Origin: Labrenzia sp. R4_2
GTDB taxonomy: Bacteria; Pseudomonadota; Alphaproteobacteria; Rhizobiales; Stappiaceae
DNA: 64,000 nt
Assembly: GCF_017743865.1 (NCBI RefSeq)
Contig: NZ_JAGHRJ010000001.1
Span: forward strand, 496,001-560,000
Direction of reading: 5' to 3'
Positions 59,918-64,000 of the stretch are shown here, one piece after another. Every line of letters starts with the position of its first letter. Positions within the stretch are counted from its first letter, which is position 1. The notes below the pieces were generated by a model, which was given only the letters and a program-made list of their open reading frames with translations, was not told the origin of the DNA and did not search any database. A program made the position numbers and the translations under genes.

Positions 59918-60147
59918 GAAGGTTGCTCAGCTTTGTATACGTTGACAAAGCGTACCGTCCGGACTTGTGCAGTGCGAAGAGGAAATCTTGTGCAGGTTGC
60001 ATAAATGTTGACTATCAGCCAAAGGTATTAGACCGATAGCGTTGTAAATACCACTTATATTACGAGGCTTTGGGATCTGGTTTTCGTATTATCCCAGTTC
60101 GCTGAAGAAGCAGGCGGTCGAACGTGATCGGGAAAAGTACGGCGGTG

Positions 60148-60942
60148 CTATATCGTGCCGTCGGTCCAGTTCATGATGATTTTCCGGATCGTGCCATCGG
60201 TAGTCATCTGTTTCAGGACACTGTCCATGTCGGCAATGAAGGTATCGCCGTCCTCCGCGCTCCAGTGCTGGCTGTAGCCGATATGGGCGGTTTCCGTTTG
60301 GACTTCCCGGATCGGTTTGATCTTGTCGAAGTTGTTGGACTGGATGGAGATCTCGACAGCCTCTTGCTGTTGCACATAACAATCCGCTCGACCGAGCTGC
60401 AGAAGGCGCAGATTGGCATCGGTCGTTTGTTCTTCAATCAACTGTATTTTTCCAGCTGACACCATTTCAAAAAAGGCACTGCCTGGGGTGGCAAATCCTG
60501 CATTGTTGCTAAACAGCAGCCCCGCATAATCCTTCGGGTATTCCCAGTGGTCCTGGGCTACGCCTTCCCGGCAATAAACATAAATCGTTTCTGTCGCCAT
60601 GGGCGTTGAAAAATGGCGGATCCACGGCCTGCGGATTGGCTTGTGATAGGTGCCGACCAGCCCGTTCACCTTGCCGCTTTGCACGAGGAACTTCGCCCGT
60701 GTCCAGGGCGCAGACGTCAGCTCGATCGTGTAACCCGGCAGCCGTTTGTCCGCCTCTTTGATAATTTCCGCATAGATCCCGGCGGGCCCGGCCTCTTCGG
60801 CCGTCATGAAGGGTGCATAGTCCGCGTCTTGAACGAGCGTGACGAGCCGCACGTCTTCATCTGCATCAGAATATACTGCGCCTGCGCACATCGTTGCGAC
60901 AGCGATACAAATGGTCAGAAGGCTTTGTCGTACGGTTTTCAT
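60148..60942 (-). CDS. periplasmic solute-binding protein, family 3, orphan
   Basis: 264-aa SBP_bac_3-type protein with signal peptide (MKTVRQSLLTICIAVATMCAGAVY). Signature segments are DADYAPFMT, APWTRAKFLVQSGKVNGLVGTY, RRPWIRHFSTP and LGRADCYVQQQEAVE. It is a close paralogue of the next gene (61167-61967), sharing WTRA..LV..G...GLVG, RPWIRH and QTT..NL..L.LGR.DCYV. No ABC permease nearby. Cys residues in CREG and DCYV could form a disulfide. Ligand unknown. Confidence 0.85.
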   Translation of the reverse strand: MKTVRQSLLTICIAVATMCAGAVYSDADEDVRLVTLVQDADYAPFMTAEEAGPAGIYAEIIKEADKRLPGYTIELTSAPWTRAKFLVQSGKVNGLVGTYHKPIRRPWIRHFSTPMATETIYVYCREGVAQDHWEYPKDYAGLLFSNNAGFATPGSAFFEMVSAGKIQLIEEQTTDANLRLLQLGRADCYVQQQEAVEISIQSNNFDKIKPIREVQTETAHIGYSQHWSAEDGDTFIADMDSVLKQMTTDGTIRKIIMNWTDGTI

Positions 60943-61166
60943 AGGTCTTGAATGACCTGTGGTGCGTACGCGGGTGTCATTCTTGAGGTTCTCACTGGCT
61001 TTTTGTTGTTTTGACGTTGCAAAATTGCCGAACCGGTCCCGTATGTCGATCAGTGTGATTACGTAGCGATAGTTTTTATTTCAAGAAATTACGAAACATC
61101 GAAAGTGTCAATTATCCATAAACGCGAGCGTCTAGATGTGATGACGTTGCGGTGTGGCCGGTGGTT

Positions 61167-61967
61167 TCAACTTCCAATGAATTTCGCGATGATCCGGTCA
61201 ATCGTGCCGTCAGCCTTCATAGCCATCAGCGTTTCATCCATGGCCTTGATAAAGGCATCTGCGTTCGGCCCGGTCCACTTGTCGGAATACCCGATATAGG
61301 CAGCTTCCAAAGAGGCCGTCCCCGCAATCTGAACATTCTTGATGTTCTTTTCCCGGATCAGGACTTCCGTTGCGATGCGCTCCACGACATAACAATCAAT
61401 TCGCCCGAGGGCGAGTTTGTCCAGGTTCTGCTCGGTCGTTTGCGCTTCTTCCAGCTTGATTACGCCCTGCTCGACGAGCTCAAAGAACCGGTCTCCGGGC
61501 GCCTTGTAGCCGGCGACATTGCCGAACAGGAGGCCTTTGTAATCGTCCGGATAGATCCACCCGGGCTGCGCGATCCCGGAACGGCAAAATATGCTGACTT
61601 CTTCGAAAAAGATGGGCACGGACCAATGACGGATCCACGGTCTGTCCGTCGGCTTGTAATAGCTGCCAACAAGGCCTTGCGCATACCCGTTTTCCACCAG
61701 AACCGTTGCGCGTGTCCAGGGAACTGCCTGAACCGAGAGGTTGCTCGCGTCCATCCGGCGTTGCGCTTCGAAAAGGATCTCAGCATAGAGCCCCGCCGGC
61801 ATACCGTTTTCGACGGTCATGTAGGGAGCGTAAGCATTGTCCTGCAAAAAAAGCACCTGATCGGCGGCGACCGCTGGCGGTAAAGCGGCCAACAAGAGGC
61901 CCAACCCACCGATGAGAGCGCGGAAGAGATTTCTGCCGGATCGGCGGCACTGCAAAACGAGCAACAA
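61167..61967 (-). CDS. periplasmic solute-binding protein, family 3, orphan
   Basis: 266-aa paralogue of the gene at 60148-60942, separated from it by about 220 non-coding bases. It starts at TTG 61967 with AAGGAA upstream, as no in-frame ATG precedes the signal peptide (ALIGGLGLLLAALPPAVAA). Shared blocks include DNAYAPYMT, VPWTRATVLVENGYAQGLVGSYYKP, DRPWIRHWSVP and GRIDCYVVERIATE. No transport genes are adjacent. Confidence 0.84.
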   Translation of the reverse strand: MLLVLQCRRSGRNLFRALIGGLGLLLAALPPAVAADQVLFLQDNAYAPYMTVENGMPAGLYAEILFEAQRRMDASNLSVQAVPWTRATVLVENGYAQGLVGSYYKPTDRPWIRHWSVPIFFEEVSIFCRSGIAQPGWIYPDDYKGLLFGNVAGYKAPGDRFFELVEQGVIKLEEAQTTEQNLDKLALGRIDCYVVERIATEVLIREKNIKNVQIAGTASLEAAYIGYSDKWTGPNADAFIKAMDETLMAMKADGTIDRIIAKFIGS

Positions 61968-62172
61968 CAGCGGTTCCTTTCAGTTCGTCCCAGAAAACCA
62001 CGGCGGTCTTATTTGTTCGTTACTTTCGCAAGTAGATCAAAAAATTGTCCCTGCGCAAGGCTGACCACCGGCTTCCATCAATCATTTGCATGAACTCATC
62101 ACAGGCTTTTGCTGGCGGTCAACGTTCCATTCCAGTACGTAGCTGGCAACACATGATCGAAGGACTGACACC

Positions 62173-62790
62173 ATGGCCGACCGAGATACCTGCCTTGCCG
62201 ATACGCTGGACGTTACCCGCAAGTTCAAGATTGCCGGGCACGTGGAAGGCGTTTTCGGTACCCCGGTGACGGAAGATTTTCAGACCGAACCGGTCGAGCG
62301 CCTGGCCCTGACATTTGAGGGGGTGCCGGGGGATCGCCATGCCGGGTTCACCCGCAAGTCCGGGGGGCGCGAGCCATGGTATCCGCGCGGAACCGAAATG
62401 TGCAACGAACGGCAGATCTCCATCCTGTCTTTGGAAGAACTGGCAATCATCGCTGAGCGCATGGAAATTCCCGAACTCAGGTCCGAATGGATTGGCGGCA
62501 ACATCACGCTCTCCGGTATTCCCAATCTCTCGCTGATCCCGCCGCGCACACGTCTTGAATTTGAGGGCGGTGTGGTGATCCGGGTCGATGGTGACAACGC
62601 CCCGTGCCGCTTTGCCGGATCGGCAATCGATCGCCAGTTCCCAGACCGCAGCGGTCTTGATCTTCTGTTCCCGCAAAAGGCCCGAAGGCTGCGGGGCTTG
62701 GTCGGTTTTGTCGAAAAGCCGGGGACGATTGCAGCGGGGGCGGCGGTAACCGCGCACATTCCGGAGCAGTGGATTTATCCAAAGGCTTGA
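62173..62790 (+). CDS. MOSC domain protein
   Basis: 205-aa stand-alone MOSC domain protein, related to the C-terminal part of molybdenum cofactor sulfurase. GVPGDRHAGF, the MOSC core, IGGNITLSGI and GDNAPCRFAG with the conserved Cys are present. It may bind the molybdenum cofactor or transfer sulfur. GAAGGA precedes the ATG. Followed by a RidA gene 59 bases on, possibly co-transcribed. Confidence 0.88.
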   Translation: MADRDTCLADTLDVTRKFKIAGHVEGVFGTPVTEDFQTEPVERLALTFEGVPGDRHAGFTRKSGGREPWYPRGTEMCNERQISILSLEELAIIAERMEIPELRSEWIGGNITLSGIPNLSLIPPRTRLEFEGGVVIRVDGDNAPCRFAGSAIDRQFPDRSGLDLLFPQKARRLRGLVGFVEKPGTIAAGAAVTAHIPEQWIYPKA

Positions 62791-62849
62791 GTCTCGGTTG
62801 GCAATCCGCTTGTCTTCTCATTCCAGCCAATAATCAGGGAAGATAAGCC

Positions 62850-63242
62850 GTGCTGCCAATTCATCACATGATCGACCAAGGCCCGCGCCCGGTTGCGCCG
62901 TTCTCGCATGCCGTGGAAGCCGACGGCTGGGTCTTTGTGACCGGTCAGATGCCAACCGATCCAGATGCCCCGGATGCGCCCTTGCCGGCTGGCATTGAGG
63001 CACAGACCGCGCGCGTGATGGACAATCTGAAGATCGTGTTGGCGGGGCTCGGACTGGGATTGGAAAATGTGACCTTCGCCCGGGTCTATCTGAGCGAATT
63101 CGAACGCGATTATGCACAGATGAACGAAACGTACCGCTCCTACTTCGAGGAGGGGAAGTTGCCGGGACGGACCTGCATCGGTGTAACCGCGCTTGCTGTC
63201 GGCGCGTTGGTGGAGATCGACCTGGTCGTGCGTCGTCCGTGA
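62850..63242 (+). CDS. RidA family protein (YjgF/YER057c/UK114)
   Basis: 130-aa enamine/imine deaminase family protein, trimeric in relatives. It begins GPRPVAPFSHAVEADGWVFVTGQMP, and ends with the substrate-binding Arg in PGRTCIGVTALAVGALVEIDLVV, so the catalytic pattern is complete. GTG start with AGGGA upstream. Downstream of the MOSC gene, convergent with the partial solute-binding gene. Confidence 0.92.
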   Translation: MLPIHHMIDQGPRPVAPFSHAVEADGWVFVTGQMPTDPDAPDAPLPAGIEAQTARVMDNLKIVLAGLGLGLENVTFARVYLSEFERDYAQMNETYRSYFEEGKLPGRTCIGVTALAVGALVEIDLVVRRP

Positions 63243-63248
63243 GTCTTT

Positions 63249-64000
63249 TCAGGAGTTGATGTCGCCGGAGGCCGCTTCAGCATCGCGGCAGTCCGGCACC
63301 GCCGCATCGAACTTGGTCAGGAAACCCGGGTTGAGTTGAAGAAAGTCATTCGAAAAATAGACCGAAAGCGGTTTGTCCTGCTGAACCTCTGAGCGGATTT
63401 CGCTCAAAACTCCACGGGTGTCCAAAATGCTCTCCATAACCAGGTTGTTGGCGAGCACAGCGTCCACACGGCCGGCCAGCAGCATTTCCAGAAGGGCATT
63501 CGTGTCTCTGGGCGGAAAATCCGTTGTGCGATACCCGTTCCGGCGGAGCCACGTTTGCATGTTCGCGCCGAGAAAGCTTGACGTCAGCATGGACAAGCGA
63601 TTGGCTGGATCTTTCGGACTGAGGATTTGATCTTTGAGGAGATACCACGTCCATGTCTGCCGGGCGATGATCGCGCTGGCCGTTGCATAGGCATCGCGCC
63701 GAGCATTTTGGGACGCAGCAAAAAAGCCGTCCGCATACGCGTTTTGAACCTCCAGCTGCGCGCGTTTCCAAGGCAGCACATGGATTTCAAACGCGCGATC
63801 AATTGCATCGAGTGCGCAGGAAACGACACGAACCGCAGTCCCGTCAAAGCTTCCATCGGGCTGAACTGATCCGTACGGGGGAAGGTCGTGCGTCGTTAAA
63901 ATGACCGGTCCGGTTTCGGCTGCCGATGGCCGCGGCATGACGCTTGAAGCCACCGCGCTGGTGAGCGAAAGCACCAAGGCCGAAAGGCAAGCCCAGCAGA
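63249..64000 (-). CDS. periplasmic solute-binding protein, family 3, partial at right edge
   Basis: Incomplete at its 5' end. The frame stays open to the last base and the visible residues before AAETGP read as the hydrophobic half of a signal peptide, so the true start is beyond the window. About 245 mature residues: TTHDLPPYGSVQ, VLPWKRAQLEVQNAYADGFFAAS and an open C-terminal lobe. It shares the PWKRA motif and length with the four other orphan solute-binding proteins in this window. Ligand unknown. Confidence 0.8.
   Translation of the reverse strand, partial: CWACLSALVLSLTSAVASSVMPRPSAAETGPVILTTHDLPPYGSVQPDGSFDGTAVRVVSCALDAIDRAFEIHVLPWKRAQLEVQNAYADGFFAASQNARRDAYATASAIIARQTWTWYLLKDQILSPKDPANRLSMLTSSFLGANMQTWLRRNGYRTTDFPPRDTNALLEMLLAGRVDAVLANNLVMESILDTRGVLSEIRSEVQQDKPLSVYFSNDFLQLNPGFLTKFDAAVPDCRDAEAASGDINS

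Noticed and set aside
1..64000. CRISPR arrays, insertion sequences, prophage or known defence clusters
   Set aside because: No regularly spaced repeats, transposase, integrase, capsid or recognised defence gene was found.

Overview
The window looks like chromosome of a GC-rich marine-type alphaproteobacterium, most like the Stappiaceae (Roseibium/Labrenzia) or their Rhizobiales/Rhodobacterales relatives. This rests on inference: protein similarity recalled by family, the fused cysNC, the DUF2783-containing homogentisate cluster, the ScfR/RamB-type regulator, abundant solute-binding proteins, and clusters of short GTCCCGG...CCGGGAC palindromes between genes. There is no plasmid or prophage backbone, no insertion sequence, no CRISPR array and no rRNA operon. 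Two tRNA genes are present, tRNA-Pro(CGG) and tRNA-Gln(TTG).

Layout. 0-11 kb: housekeeping and envelope genes (M19 dipeptidase, lipoprotein L,D-transpeptidase, hemolysin III-type membrane protein), an MFS pump divergent from a nitroreductase with a MarR-like palindrome between them, a bicupin protein, a tandem pair of orphan solute-binding proteins, a HerA-like ATPase, a DM13 protein and two small unknowns. 11-17.7 kb: an aromatic-acid operon with homogentisate dioxygenase, two metallo-beta-lactamase-fold proteins, a fumarylacetoacetate hydrolase and a two-gene flavin hydroxylase resembling 3-hydroxyphenylacetate 6-hydroxylase (MhaA/MhaB), behind a MarR-like operator. 17.8-26.1 kb: an ScfR-type acyl-CoA-responsive regulator, an orphan LuxR-type HTH, then a tightly overlapping minus-strand operon (flavin monooxygenase, bile-acid-type symporter, epimerase, SDR, with a FadL porin behind it) controlled by a divergent TetR; it looks like uptake and oxidation of a lipophilic ketone or sterol-like compound.

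26-46 kb: a CBS/CNNM transporter, the tRNAs, a PTS EIIC-EAL fusion, a PAS-LuxR regulator divergent from an acyl-CoA synthetase/3-hydroxybutyrate dehydrogenase pair, a cNMP-binding SpoIIE phosphatase, a PilZ protein, cysD-cysNC sulfate activation, a YbaK deacylase, a divergent pair equivalent to a split MnmC, and a large SBP-PAS-PAS-GGDEF-EAL protein. The PilZ protein and the two cyclic-di-GMP enzymes suggest second-messenger control by extracellular solutes.

46.2-48.8 kb holds the most unusual structure. The 3' end of a D-2-hydroxyacid dehydrogenase gene is present twice as a 129-bp direct repeat, about 94% identical. The copies bracket about 1.17 kb of strikingly AT-rich DNA with one lipoprotein gene and no recombinase, which is the footprint expected of site-specific insertion of a very small foreign element. 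49-64 kb: a CbiX cobaltochelatase with a long His-rich tract, a TetR-controlled SDR / Cys-nucleophile hydrolase / SRPBCC operon, EttA with a bidirectional terminator, small secreted or unknown proteins, a secreted type II PHB depolymerase, a soluble PilJ-N/minimal-MCP protein, three more orphan solute-binding proteins, a MOSC protein and a RidA protein. The last solute-binding gene runs off the right edge.
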